Shown: positions 10,462-22,771, counted from the stretch's first letter. The stretch: DNA of 64,000 nt from Immersiella caudata (GCA_030512335.1 JAULSU010000004.1:4278001-4342000), one strand, 5' to 3'. Notes: generated from the letters alone by a model not told the origin. Program-made: numbers and translations.

Positions 10462-12085
10462 CTACAAAGTCCGCGAGTGATACCCCTTCTCTCCACCCGG
10501 GGCTTCCCCTTGGTACTCGATGTGCCATTCCGTGTTCTTCGAAATAACCATCTTTTGACTATCGTTACTCTGCGTGCTTCCCGCGTCCCCGCCACCGGTT
10601 GACATCACCTCGGCTCGATACGCCGAACGGTCATAGTCCCAATGCCTTGCGGTTGGCCTTGGTTTCTCAACCTGGCTCTCAATGTCAGCCCCAGCAGGTG
10701 TGATTTCGTCGAGGTCATAGCCGGCTTCAAAGGTCTCGGGTTGTTTCTTAGAGCTGTCCGAGTTGCTCCCGCTGCCGCCTGTGAGCTTGCTGAGCTTGCC
10801 ACCGCTGGACACCTTGGCCTCCTTGGGGCCTCCGTAGTGTGTGTTTAGGGCGGCTAGTGGTCGATGTCAGCTACTAACTTCCATTCTAGGACAATATTTG
10901 CATGTCTCAGGATGTTCCCTCATCGGACCTCCTGAGACAAAGAGGGTGAAGGACTAAATGGGCAAGAAACAGCAGCAACCGCACATACACATGAAAGGGC
11001 GGAGGCAAGGGATTGTGGTGGCGATGATGGCGTAGGCAATGTGGATCTGGGTGCAGATGGTGGTCATAACGCCGTCCAGAGTCGGATCGGGACTAAAGAT
11101 CTCGTTGGAGAGATAAAGGAGGCGCAAGAGGATTGGGATTGTTACGCTACGGAAGTCAGTCATCACTCAGAAAGGGAAGGGAGGGTGGCTGTACAGAAAA
11201 CGAAGGCTGAAGGCGATAAGGACAATTGATTTCTTGGAGGCAGAAGTTTTCAGCCCCTGGGTCATGTACGCCGCGACAGCGAACAGAGCTGCTTCTGCAA
11301 TGATGTCAAGGGCGGCAGTGGCCTGCCATCGCGCAAGCTTACCGTGTGTTAGCATAAACTTCTATGTGTTGAGAGATAAAAAAACATACCATGTCAGGAC
11401 ATTGCTGGTTGATGAAGAGCCATGGTCTCGAGTAGTTGCACCGCACACAAGTGACCACGACCGAAACGAAGCTGAAGACGGTAGTCAGTGCGAGACATGC
11501 CCGGGCTGCTCGCTTGTGGTTCCTGTCTGGTGACAGCCGGATGAACAAATAAACAATGGACAACTTTGTAAGCCATATGCTCAAGAGGTAGAAGATATCA
11601 CTGGCGTATTCGCTCTATTGGAGAAAGTGCCCGGTCAGCTCTCGTGTAAATTTCCGTGGGCAGGACGTCGACTCACCTTCTGAAGAGCGACAAGACCATC
11701 TGGAGTAACATCATTGATCGCCTTGCCCAGCCCTTGACCAACTTGCCCAAACACCAAACCGGACTGAATGACAAAGAATATCTGACTTTGTGTTGAGCTG
11801 ATGCAACCTCGAACAGGGGTCTCTACCTAGTCTTACCATCGCAGCCGCAGAGGCAACATCATCCGGTGATCCAACGCTGCGCTGGAACTGGGTGCGGACG
11901 TAAAAACGAATTAACATGGATATGAGAGCGAAGACCAAAGCCAGGGCAGCACCGATCGCAACAACACCGCCCTGGTCGGTTGACGTCAAAGTCGCTAGCG
12001 GGGCCGACTGCCCTGGATAAAGACCGGTTTCTGGGTCGGGACCGGGTGATACCGGAGGACCGGCGGAGCTCCCACCGCCTGCCAT
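10462..12085 (-). CDS. Seven-TM fungal rhodopsin-domain membrane protein (PTH11-like class)
   Basis: Six exons: 11837-12085, 11677-11781, 11390-11614, 11195-11337, 10989-11146 and 10462-10853. The five introns of 48-135 bp have GT..AG ends and consistent phases, giving 423 residues. Seven hydrophobic helices can be followed: GGVVAIGAALALVFALISML, then AMIFFVIQSGLVFGQ, then the WLTKLSIVYLFIRL segment typical of the family, VFSFVSVVVTCVRC, WQATAALDIIAEAALFAV, VTIPILLRLLYL and AYAIIATTIPCLRPFM. The motif after TM7, SALNTHYGG, is characteristic. The tail is Ser/Gly-rich and presumably cytoplasmic. Such proteins are fungal integral membrane proteins, some acting as surface sensors; no ligand can be inferred. 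Confidence 0.9.
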
Positions 12086-14025
12086 GCTGGCAGCTCGTAG
12101 AGATCCTGGGGAAGAGAAGCAAGAAAGCTAAGCGAGGATAAGGAACCCGCCTCAAATCGCAATGTCAAGAAGGATTAGCATTAGCGAAACAAGAGACCCT
12201 AAACCGAATCAGCCTGGGATCCGAGCGTCCTAATATCTCCTCAAGGCTCGCGATAGCCATGAAAAATGGGTATCAAGCAGGACTGACCCCCAACTTGCAA
12301 ACGCAATGACCCTGTCCTTGAACCCCCATGGTGAGACACAACGGACCGAAGCGGCAGAGACCGGCTATCGCAAAGTCCCACCATCAACAGGAGCGAAGAG
12401 CGTAGGTCAATCCTCGAAACTAGTTGGCCAATTCGCTTGTCAATTGGAGACGCCCACCGCGTTGGGATCCCCGCGAGCCCAGGCAAACATCAAGGAGCCC
12501 ATCTCGGAGGCGGGCGCGCCGCCGAAGCTGAGAAAGCAAGAGATAGGTCTCAAAAAATTGAAGCCCCTGACAGAGACGTGAGACAGCAAAGCGAGAAAAA
12601 GAAAAACAGGAGTGAAAACGGCAGACGCCACAGAAAACGACGCTGGCTGCCGGTCCGCTGAGATGTGAGCTGCACCTGCCATTGGACGCTCGGCGAGGAA
12701 GTGGTCTCGGTGGGCCTCGTTTTTGGCAGCAAACCTGACAGCTCTCGAGGCACCGTCGAGTTGTCGTTTGAGAACATGCACGCGGCGGCCCGTTTGGTGC
12801 CTGAATAACAGGATGACAGCGGACAGCCGCAGTTGATGTGATGTGATGGATGCCATGTCTTGCGGTGTCCAAAAGTGTCTCTGAAAATCATATCCATAAT
12901 TAGCAACTACGATGGACGATCCGGCTGGCCACCACCTGACCCTATCACTATCTAGTTTCTTTTCCCCAAGTTTTTGGTCGCCCTAGCCGTGGTCGTCGCT
13001 CCATCGTTGCGCTAAATCTGGCCCGGTCTCGTCCGAGTGAGAAGCACGCCCGCGCCGCAAAGCCCAGGCGAGGTCAAGGGGGGAAGCTTGTGCAAGACAT
13101 GCATCAAAAAGCTAGCGCCACGCGGAACCCAAATGCCGGCCCGAGGGCACAAAACCCCCGAATCAGAAACCCCCTCCATCCAACGCCGCCGAATCCCGAG
13201 CCAACGGGAGCCCGTGGGGTGGCCGCGAGAGGGGCACACATCGCCACTGGTGTCTTAAATTTATGCCTTTCCTTGGCTGTCTTGGAGCTTTGGCAGCTGG
13301 GCTTGGCGGTGGCGTCTTCACAACAACGGACAGGTCCGCACGTCGCCCAAGTCACGATTGAGTGATCAAGACGTTATCCCAAGGTTGCAAACGGCTCGTC
13401 TCCCTGAAGCTACTGCAGAGAGCTTACATTCGTAGAACGCAGCGTAGTATTGAAGGGCGACCGAATGCCCGACGACAGCAGACCAATGGGCTGCTAGGAC
13501 ATGGCCTCTTGCGGACCTGCAATATGCAGGAAAGAAGACGAGGCAATTGGACAAAGCTTGGCGCACTCACTTTGGTGTCTGCATGCCACAGCCCGCGATG
13601 CTGCATCCGAACGCATTCTCCACCTCTCAAGCGACTTCTGGATCGATAACTTACCCGTCCTTTATCGTTTTCTTTTTCCCCAGGGGAAAAGCACGTCCAT
13701 GCGGGGGCAAGCTCGTTTCGAACGGTGCCCCGGTCGTGCACGACTGGTCGATATCATTGCCGGCGCAGACAAACTTACAAGGCTCCACGACGCCCCGATT
13801 CTCGACATGGCCTGACTCTCCCGCTCCGTTTGCTTCTGTCGGGCTTTGCCTTCCTCCCTGGTTTCTTTTTTACCATCAGACACCGAGCCGCGAAGGGGTT
13901 CTGGCTCTTCCTCTCTCCAAGCCCCCCGTCTTCCATTTCATATCTGCTCCCTCCCGGCACACCAAGAGGGTGCGTGGGATCCCTCGTACACCTTCCCCTC
14001 CTTTCTTATCTGAAACCCTGCCATC
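12086..14025. other. Long divergent intergenic region
   Basis: It lies between two divergently transcribed membrane-protein genes and so should hold both promoters. Frames on both strands are chance-like. The last 250 bases before 14026 are C/T-rich, as expected for the permease leader. Confidence 0.5.
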
Positions 14026-15802
14026 ATGTCCCTCGACGACAAGACCTACATCGAGACCACCTCGGCCGAGCGCGGCATCGAGCTGCAGAGTGTCTCCCAA
14101 TTGGGAGGCACTCAGGCTGACGAGCATGAGATGAGGATCTTGGGAAGAACTCAGCAGTTGAATCGAAACTTCCGCTTCATCTCAACGCTGGGCTTTGCCT
14201 GCACGTTGATGAGCACATGGGAGATCTCTTTGATGTAAGCTTGCCCTCGTTCGCTCAGACATCTGTCTAGGTTGCTCACACGTCGACAGGACAAGCTTCT
14301 TCTCGCTGCTCAACGGTGGAACAGCAGGCATGATATGGGGCTACTTCTTCGTATGGATGGGCTACATGCTTGTCTTTGCTTCGATGGCCGAGATGGCGTC
14401 CATGTGAGAGTTCCAGAGGGGATGTATCAAGCTCTTCCAGCTAACAGTGAACAAGTTCGCCCACCTCAGGTGGTCAATACCATTGGGTCTCCGAGTTCTC
14501 ACCTCCAAGAGCTCAAAAGTTCATGAGCTACATTACCGGTCAGTCAAAAACCATCGAGTCCCCAGCAGGGCTTCGCTGACACAGAACAGGTTGGGTGTCC
14601 GTGCTGGGATGGCAGGTTGGCCTTGCGTCTCTTGCCTTCCTCGTGGGCACCATGATCCAAGGGCTGCTCGTCCTCAACAACCCTGACTATGTATTCAAGA
14701 ATTGGCATGGCACCCTTCTCGTGGTCGCCATTACGGCTTTTTGCATCATCTTCAACACATTCCTAGCCAAGAAGCTACCCATGGTCGAGGGGATAATTCT
14801 CATCTTCCATGTCCTTGGTTTCTTCGCCGTGCTGATTCCTCTTTGGGTTCTGGGTCCTCGTGGTGACCCAAAGCAAGTCTTCACTGAGTTTCTGAACCTG
14901 GGAGGGTGGCAGACAGATGGCTTGTCATTCATGGTTGGGCTCCTTGCCCCCGTTTACACCCTCATCGGCGCAGATTCGGCCGTGCACATGGCCGAGGAGA
15001 TCAAGGACGCCTCCGTGGTGCTGCCCAGAGCCATCATGACAGCAGCCACGGTAAACGGGAGCATGGGTTTCATCATGGTCCTCACCTTCTGTTTTACGCT
15101 TGGAAACGCTTTCGATGTCATCTTTTCCCCTACGGGATACCCCTTCATCCAAGCCTTCTTCAATGTCACCAAGAGCAACGCCGGTACATCCATCATGACA
15201 GCCATCATTATCGTCAACATTACCTCGGCTTGCATCTCTACCGTCGCGACTGTGTCTCGCCAAACATGGTCATTTGCCCGCGATGGAGGCCTTCCGTTCT
15301 CGTCATTCATCGCCACCGTTAAGCCGGGCTGGAATATCCCTCTCAATTCAGTCATCCTCACATTCATTATCACTGCTCTCTTATCTCTGATCAACATTGG
15401 ATCTGTGACGGCCTTCCATGCCATTGGCTCTCTTGCGCTTAACGCCATTCTGGGAACGTACTTGATCTCGTGAGTACCATTTCCCACTGCCGTACGTGTT
15501 GCTATACTAATCACAAGCCTAGGTTCTCTATCATGATCCTCCGAAGATTCCGTGGCCCGCTGCCCCCTCATCGCTGGTCGCTTGGCAAGTACGGCCTCTT
15601 TGTCAACATTGGCGCCGCGGCATTCTTGCTTATTGTTTGGGTGTTTGTATTCTTCCCGTTGACACCCACTGTGACGCCGGAGACGATGAACTGGAGCATT
15701 CTCATGTTTGGATGTACCATGACGTTTGCAGTTATGTACTATGTTTTGGTTGGAAAGCACACGTACAAGTCCCCTGTTGATCTTATCAAGCGGGACGACT
15801 GA
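14026..15802 (+). CDS. APC-superfamily amino acid/choline/GABA-type permease
   Basis: Five exons: 14026-14234, 14290-14403, 14456-14538, 14590-15469 and 15523-15802. The introns are 51-55 bp, giving 521 residues. After a polar head (QLNRNFRFISTLGFACTLMSTWE) comes the motif LNGGTAGMIWGYFFVWMGY. Then come ISPTSGGQYHWVSEF, GADSAVHMAEEIKDASVVLPRAI and SRQTWSFARDGGLPFS. These are hallmarks of the fungal amino acid/choline transporter family. About 12 hydrophobic segments are present. The protein should move a small nitrogenous solute (GABA, choline or amino acid) across the plasma membrane. Substrate cannot be told from sequence by eye. The gene is intact and its codon use looks ordinary. Confidence 0.92.
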
Positions 15803-16044
15803 AGAAGGCATTGAGTAATGTGGTGGGTGATGTCAAGATCTTACACAAGCTTGTACGAAAGTTGGGGTTGTTCATAGTATTCTGTTTTGCTTCATCCCAG
15901 GGTGGCTTCCATGAAATTCCTTTATCCTAAGTTCAATATAAGTAAATAATGAACTGTGTTGAATTTCGATTTGTATTGAAGCATCAATGAGGAAGGGACG
16001 AATGTGGCGTCATGCAGCACCACCTCCCAATTTTCAACATAATC

Positions 16045-17157
16045 ATGTCCCCGCTTCGACGAAGAGAAAGCTGCACAACATCCAAAATGAGCCGCAATTT
16101 TAGCCCGCCTCCGCTGAAACAAAGAAAGGTGGCAGTCCGAGACAACACCCAGGGAGATTTGATCCGCATCTTCTCCTGGAACATCAACAGCATTGACGCC
16201 TTCCTCCCGCCGCCCAACACCCAAAAAATCGCCGCCTTTTTCCAACCCAAACCCTCCAGCACCGAAGCACCAACTCACCACGTCTGCTCTCTCAGGTCCT
16301 TCCTCACTCGCCACAACGACCCGCAGGTTCTCTTCATCCTAGAACTCAAAATCACTCCACGCAACACCACAGACATTCTAGCCTCGCTCCGCCGCGCCCT
16401 CAACCCTCCAGACTCTGAACTCAACCACAAAACTCAGAAACTACAATGTTCACACATCCCTTCCTCGTGATAGATACAACGCTCGGGCCTTCGGTGGCAA
16501 ACTCTACGGCGTAGCCACCATCCTCCGCTCCGATTTCGCAGAACGACGCATCGAGCGCGTGTACGCACCCGACTGGGATCTTGAAGGGAGGGTGTTGATC
16601 GCCGAGACCAGAAGTCCCTGTGAAGAGAATCATGTCAGTGAGAGGGGCGAAAAACCGCTGGCGATGATCAACATCTGCGCCACCAACGGCACCGACGGGC
16701 CGTATTACCATCCCGATACGGGTAAGGCCGTCGGTACCAGGCACGATCCGGCCATGTGAACGTTGCGAGGAGCACGTGGGACGGCTATGCAAGGTTGAGG
16801 GCCGTGCCGAGTAGGCATTGTGTGAATTGGAGGGACTTCAACGGGAAGCTTTTTGGGAAGGAGGATAATGAGCGGGCTGGGGTGGAAGGTGGGGAGGTGG
16901 AAGGGGAAAGTTTGGATGCGGTGGATGTGTGGAGGGCGGTAAATGGGGCGGAGAGGAAGTATACATACTACCCGAGGGGGAAAGAGTGGGTGATGAGTTG
17001 TGATCGGATGGATATGGTGTTTGTGTCGAGGGACCTATGGGAGGAGGAGAGGGTGCTGAAGCCGGGGATTTTTGATACGGTGCAGGAAAGGGGGACGAGT
17101 GATCATGTCCCTATTTGGGTTGAGGTTGGGTTGGGAAGGGGGTCGAGTTCGAAGTGA
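16045..17157 (+). pseudogene. Endonuclease/exonuclease/phosphatase (AP-endonuclease-like), frameshifted and internally deleted
   Basis: From ATG 16045 (or 16087) the sequence reads like the AP endonuclease family: IRIFSWNINSIDAF, then a helical part ending at TGA 16468-16470. A neighbouring frame continues the same protein through YNVHTSLPRDRYNARAFGG and WDLEGRVLIAETR to VGTRHDPAM, with a stop near 16757. A third frame resumes at NVARSTWDGYARLRAVPS and ends RMDMVFVSRD...SDHVPIWVEV at 17157. By comparison with the family, roughly 30 residues are missing between VGTRHD and NVAR, including the catalytic GD-x-N Asp. The C-terminal catalytic SDH is kept. Two frame changes and the deletion make activity unlikely. 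Confidence 0.72.
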
Positions 17158-17399
17158 CGAGAGCAAAGCCGTTATGGCGCCATGGCTGTTATTCCGCCAT
17201 GGCATGTGGAGCACGTACGGTTGAGCCTTGAAGGGTTCCTCGGGATCTGACGGCGAAGGTATGCTTCCGAACTTGAAGTACTGCGTATCCTTGCAAGGGT
17301 TGGGGCATATTTCTTCTCGCGGCCCCCCCTTCCTTGAATTCTCTCGCTCAAGTACCCCGGAATTTCAGCAGTGCTCGACCAAGCGTCATCAAAAAAAAA

Positions 17400-18618
17400 A
17401 TGACAGCCCCTCTGGGTTCCCAGACGAAGCGAGAGCCAACCGGATCACCGCCCCCAGAGCCACAGCAAACACATTACAATACCAGACTCTGCGAAACACC
17501 AGCGAAATTCATGTCTCTCGAAGAGGATCCAATTTCGAAGCAAATAGGTTTAGAGCAAGAGGGAGAGCGGCTACAGCAAGCATGGCAAGCACAGCAAGCA
17601 CGCCAGAACCAACTAAATCTCTACATGAAAAGGCTTAGACAGGAAGCAGAGGAAGCATTGTGCGCACATGATGCACGACAAACAAAGGAGGGGCTGAATG
17701 CACGGATCGAACAGCAAAGAGATGAAGTATTTCTATGCAAGCGAAAGAAGAACGACAGCGAGAACGACAGCGAAAGCGACGTATAGAGCACACGCGGAGC
17801 TTGCTAGAGTTAACTCTGCGACGAACACGAGGACGACACCGTATAACCGCCTGCCCAATCATCGGGATCGACGACAAGATGATTCAGGAATGGTATCAAT
17901 CGAACCCCGCCGTCGCCGAAGCCTGCCGCCGCCTCTCGATCCATCTCCACGGGATGGGTATCCGGCTTGACGCAAACGGCATCCCTGAGCGCAACGTCTC
18001 GCACAACTACCCCCGTCCCGATCGCTTAGCCTTTCGCGTGTTCCAGAGAGATATTGAACGCAACATCGAGAAGCTCAATCACGGCATCCGGGACTGGGCT
18101 GAATTGCTGCTTCCGCTCCGACCCATTGCGAATGATCTTGATGACCTCCTTTGTCCCACCTCCGGCAGAAAGCACTCATTCGCGTCTGCGTTGGATTCTC
18201 TTCTCCGGGAGAAGTATCACATCCATGTGCAGGTGATCTCTAGTGTGGATGATTTCAGGGGGGCGGTGGCTGCCTTGGAAGTGATAGCGAGGGCCGAGAT
18301 GGATTTGTTGTGCGAATATCCAGACCCGTGGGTGCGGGGAGAGGGATGGAGGTTGCTTAATAAACGGACCTGGAGAAAACGGTTGGAGAAGCAGGTGATG
18401 GAGCAATTGAACGGGTTGGTTTTGGCGCGTTTGCGGGCCCGATGACATGGGGCCCGATGACATGGGGCCATAAGTATGAGGACTACGCGTACTCGGACAG
18501 TGAGGAACTTGGACTTCAGCTGCGGAAAAGGTGGAATAGGAAACCTCGCCATCCGGAAACCTATTGGGAGAGGCACGCACGGCGTTTACAAGAGACAAAA
18601 GCGAAAGGAGGGGGATAG
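17400..18618 (+). pseudogene. Hypothetical Gln/Arg-rich coiled-coil protein, broken by two frame changes
   Basis: Segment 1 runs from ATG 17400, just after ten As, and is rich in Gln, Glu and Arg with a coiled-coil look (LQQAWQAQQARQNQLNLYMK). Near 17735 coding character moves to the next frame (QRERQRKRRIEHTRSLLELT), continuing through a well-behaved globular region (IIGIDDKMIQEWYQSNPAVAE) to TGA 18443-18445. A third frame then carries a good C-terminus (YEDYAYSDSEELGLQLRKRW) to TAG 18616-18618. The second break coincides with a 15-bp direct duplication at 18436-18468. No family was recognised. Neither break has acceptable splice sites, so decay or sequencing indels are the options. Confidence 0.5.
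18436..18468 (+). repeat. 15-bp tandem duplication at a frame break
   Basis: GGGCCCGATGACATG occurs twice in direct succession, and the copy junction contains the premature TGA of the broken gene. Confidence 0.75.
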
Positions 18619-18701
18619 AAATCTATTGTATCGGCCAAAGACGGGTTGAGCAATCTCTCGTACCGACTCATCAACTTCCCCCAAGGTACTCTCAAGCCTG
18701 T

Positions 18702-19056
18702 CTATGCCTTCAAAGCATCCCAGTACCCAGCCCGAAAGCAACCGATGCCATCAAAAAACATTCCCGCATCCGGCAAAACCCTCCCGCCCTTCCACAACTC
18801 AAGCACGATTCCAAACCCCTGGAACATCACACATAAAAACGCCCCGACGCTTTGCGTTTTCGAAAAAGGAGAGGAATAGTCCCGCAGCGACATCCACGAG
18901 CGGGATATGCCACGTGGACACGTCATCAGAGGCTCTCTCAATCTGGTAACGGTAGAATGCAGGTGTGTACCGGCCGCGAGTCAATCGGCTTATGGCACCG
19001 GAGAAGGTGAACGTGGTGAGAGAAGCTCTAGGAAGGTCTCGTGTTGAGAATGCCAT
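18702..19056 (-). pseudogene. Small integral membrane protein, single frameshift
   Basis: From ATG 19056 the frame reads STRDLPRASLTTFTFSGAIS, then YTPAFYRYQIERASDDVSTW and a hydrophobic segment (IPLVDVAAGLFLSFF). Around 18848 the sensible reading moves by one base, to VGAFLCVMFQGFGIVLELW and VLPDAGMFFDGIGCF, ending at 18702. The joined product would be about 118 residues with two or three membrane segments, resembling a family of short fungal membrane proteins that I cannot name. No intron can bridge the shift (no usable GT..AG), so it is a frameshift or an assembly error. Confidence 0.5.
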
Positions 19057-20091
19057 GTTGGGTTCTTGTTGCCATCGGCCATTGAGGGCCAGTCATCTAG
19101 CCGGCTTGTTGCCATGGGTCAAAGTGCTTGACTTGCGTAGGCACCTAGATGTGGTAATCAAAGAGGACAGTTGGGCAAAAACTGTATGCCCCGAGAACAA
19201 GCATCGTTTGGCCTGCGAAGTGAGGAGAAGAAGGGCAGGTGGGTGGGTTCATCCACCCATATTAATAGTGATCTATACCCTTGCAGAACCAATTCCATTG
19301 TCAAACAGAAGAGAGTTGGCTCTGGGGGCATGGAGTTAGCTAGAACAGCATGTTTTGAGGAAAAAAACCATCAGTGTTGGAGAAAATATCAGAGGACGAC
19401 GAAGTAGACCAGCTGAAACCCGCCAACAGCTTGTTGACGCCCTACTGGGAGGGGTCTTCCAAGAGTCTTGGAGTCCAATAAATGTCCGTTAGGGTCAGAG
19501 GAGTACGCACATTGCATCGGCTAGCTTACCTGGTTACCGATTCTCACGTGCATCTTTTGATGCGATTGGGGACTAACGCCCGCGGCCGGCCTTTCAACCT
19601 CCGTTGTGGATTCGAGGTGACACTGATGCGATGCAACCCAAAATGCTATTTTCGAAAGCCATCGGATGACGGAAACGACAGCCGTACAGGGTCCGCGTAG
19701 AGCAATGCTTGGATGGAACCCGCAAAGAATTGATGTAATTCTTGATTAGACGCGTCGGCGTGGCTTTCTACCAATATGTACAGCTATACATGGTAGGTCG
19801 AGACTCTACTCTCTTCATGTGGTTAAAGATATGTGGTACGCTGAAAGAACAGCGTTTGTCGTGCAAGAATGGTCATAGATATCACGAGGGACGCCTCGAG
19901 TCTTTGGTGACGGCGATCAGGTGGGTCGTGGTTGGCCGTGGTCGAGACCTCCCAGGGGCCTCGTTGGCGTGGGAGAGGAAAATAAAAACATACTGGTACG
20001 ACCATAGTTTAGCTTTGCTTCCTTCATATTGCGTATTGTTTCGGTGCTCGGCGGGGATGCGCGCTTACCTCATGCTAAATCATGTCCATGT
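19057..20091. other. Intergenic region, no gene seen
   Basis: Several short frames only; no domain, repeat or RNA feature recognised. Confidence 0.45.
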
Positions 20092-20955
20092 TCACATCGC
20101 GTGTGGCTGGTCTAGCCAGGTAGGCCACTCGAACGCTTGAGCGCTGAGTGAGGCTCTTCGTGGAGGGGGGGAAAAGGACGGAGGAAGTTGCGAGTTGGAG
20201 GTTCCTGGACTTTGCCAGAAAGGATCGTCGGGATCTCGCCCTGACTCTTGACGGGCGGCGTCGAAGGAGGTTGCCTTGCGGCTTTGCGAGCCCGATCCCG
20301 CCGAGGCCTGTGAATGCGGCCGAGAAGCCCTGGACTGCGACCTGGAAGCGCTCGGTTTGATGTTTGCAGCCCCACTGCTGGGCGGCCGATCAGGTAGGGG
20401 GGTAGTGTCGTAGTACGCGTCGTTGATCTGGAAGGTGACTGGGGGCAAATCGCCTGCGGTGCCGGGGTTTGATGGCCTTCGGCTGCGGCTCTGTCCAGAT
20501 GGCTGGTGATTGCTTGCCATTGACCGCACCGAACTCGCTCGACTCGGCATAGGGCGCGAGAAATTGGATCGCCCCGGACTAGAGCGTCCCGGACTGGCCC
20601 TTGTAGCCTGTGGATCGTTACTGGAGCCCGTCTCCCACCTTCTGATGGGGTCCCAGCTTGCAACCGAGTTGTGCGTCCGCGTCGACACCGTCCTCTCCAG
20701 CGCCCTGGAGCTTGGATTAGGGTACGCGGGCGGTGGTCTCTGCACCCAAGGCGCCTTCTGCTGTTGCGCTACCCGCTTCTCCTCGTCAGGAGCTGGCCGC
20801 ATCCATCCCCGCCTCTCGAAGAACCTCCGGATGCGGACCCTCCCGTTGTGGAAAAGGCTGATTACCGCCACAACGGGGATCCACGCAAAGCAGATAACCA
20901 AGGCGATGATGACCAGGGTGAGCGTTATGTTGCCCTGCCATGCGCCGTCGGCCAT
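20092..20955 (-). CDS. Single-pass membrane protein with Ser/Pro/Arg-rich tail, unknown function
   Basis: A single exon from ATG 20955 encodes 287 residues. The short N-terminus is followed by one strong membrane helix (TLVIIALVICFAWIPVVAVISLF), then a basic stretch (GRVRIRRFFERRGW) that by the positive-inside rule puts the long tail in the cytoplasm. The tail is low-complexity, full of Ser, Pro and Arg, with SRPMPSRASSVRSMAS-like repeats that could be phosphorylated. No enzymatic or binding domain was seen. Comparable single-pass fungal proteins are usually annotated as hypothetical. Confidence 0.7.
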   Translation of the reverse strand: MADGAWQGNITLTLVIIALVICFAWIPVVAVISLFHNGRVRIRRFFERRGWMRPAPDEEKRVAQQQKAPWVQRPPPAYPNPSSRALERTVSTRTHNSVASWDPIRRWETGSSNDPQATRASPGRSSPGRSNFSRPMPSRASSVRSMASNHQPSGQSRSRRPSNPGTAGDLPPVTFQINDAYYDTTPLPDRPPSSGAANIKPSASRSQSRASRPHSQASAGSGSQSRKATSFDAARQESGRDPDDPFWQSPGTSNSQLPPSFSPPPRRASLSAQAFEWPTWLDQPHAM

Positions 20956-22771
20956 GTTGAATTGGGAGCTGTCGGAACGTGGTGAGGAGTGTTGGAAGTT
21001 GCCTGGGTGTCACCGAGGCTTCTGGGCCTCCCGACAGCCAACGCGCCATGCGGCGAGTCACAGGTTGTGGCCTCGTGCGCCGTGAGGCTACCCGAAGCCT
21101 CTTTCGTGAGCCATAACATCATCATTCCCGGGAAACTACCCACCTGCCCACAAGTAGACTTTGGGCGGGCCGAGAGTTCCCGCGCCAGCCCGCGACCGAG
21201 ACCGCTGCGGAATGACGGAAACCATGCTCTTCAAGATGGGGAATAACGGGAAAAACATCACTGAGAGCTCCAAAGGACGGAGGGGCTCAGACAGGATGCT
21301 GACGCAAAGATACCCACTAAACCAACGCCCCATCGTCGTGGTCGAGGGGTTTCGCGCAATGGAGCGTGCCAAAACGAAGCAGAGGTAACGCGGGGCCCCG
21401 TAAGAGCGCGTGTTGACAACTGTCAGTCAGGGGGATCGGAAGGGGCTGCCGTCGAAAGGCCCCATAGCCCAATCTCCTTCCCATCTTAGGGCAGCCGCGG
21501 TGCGTGTTGAACGTCGTTCATTGCAATCACTCGCTGAGCCAAGTGTCTCCACTCTTGCGACTGCCGCCCCACAATGACCGACATGCGGGGGCTGCGGGGG
21601 ACGCGAGCCAAGTGACAGGGGACCCTACAGGGGTTGCAGCGAGAACGACTCGAGAAAAACAAGCATGACGGTCAATTTCTGCAAATTGCAAAAATTACAG
21701 CGTTTCCTGGTTTTCACTTCCCAACGCCGAGCGCTCGTGATTGCGCTCTGTTGAGCCTCACAGACCCAGTCGTTTGATCTACCACACGCCATAACGGAAC
21801 CTCTGATAACCGACATTGCCCCAGCTTCTTCTAAGGTAGAATGCACGCTTCTGGCGTCAGGTAGGACGGGAACCGCAACGGGGAGTTTGGGGCGTATCCA
21901 AAAACAACCATGCGGAGTCCTCCGCCGTTATACTGGGCAGTCGACAATCCGAACTCATCAGCTGCCTCTCGAGTCTTGACGAGGTTCCCCACGGCGCACG
22001 AGCTCGGGGGCGACTGACTGGATGCGATGAAGTTGGCGCGCGCCGCCGGACGGCATTTCGGGGCGCGTTGCGCAGCACACGCGTCTGGTCACCATCATCG
22101 CCTCCGGACGACGACCCTCATTCACAGAACTGGCAACGGTTTGCGGTTGCATTCGGTGGCAGACCTCCGTGAAAACCACAGCTTCCCCTGAATCCCCCGC
22201 CAATAAGCGGCAGTTGCCCCTGTTATCCCCGGCCGGCCCTCATCTATCCCATCGCTCGGCTCCACGTTTTCGCCGTTGAGGTGCGCTTGCCGCGTGACAT
22301 CGCGGCTCCTAACCCCGGCCTCAACTGACCGTTTGGGCGGTCCTTGCGATCTCCATCAGACCTCCCTCCAACTTCGTCGACGGCCTCGCCACGAGGGGCA
22401 CCCGCGAACTACCCCGGATAGCTTGCGCGACCAACAGCTGACCAAGGTCTCGGCGTCGCCTTCGCCCTCACCCAGCGCAACGTCGTCCACGCCCGTCGTC
22501 CACTCCATGTTGATGCTGGGTGCCAGTGACCCTGATCAAGCGCAACGCTATACTCCATGGGCTATGGCCGTGTTCAGTCCGCTGCTCGTTCGAGCCTCGA
22601 CGGCCCGGCTGCCGTCTTGCTGAGTCCGTGATGTTGTCTCTGGCGGCGCTGGCCCTTGTTGAGCCATGGGATGGGGAGGTGGGGGGCCTGCTCCACAGGG
22701 CCGATATTCCTGTGTCCTGCTTCTTGATGCGAGAGTGGTGGCAAATGGGGGAGATCGTGTCGACCGAGTTG
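20956..22771. other. Long intergenic region upstream of the cellobiohydrolase
   Basis: No gene was recognised. It should contain the control region of the cellobiohydrolase gene. A GTGGGG hexamer at 22679-22684, inside a longer G run, fits the SYGGRG consensus of the carbon-catabolite repressor CreA/CRE1. Such short motifs occur by chance, so this is only suggestive. Confidence 0.4.

Noticed and set aside
13547..14134. 195-codon plus-strand frame upstream of the permease
   Set aside because: It runs through the permease start in another frame; the C/T-rich composition fits a leader.
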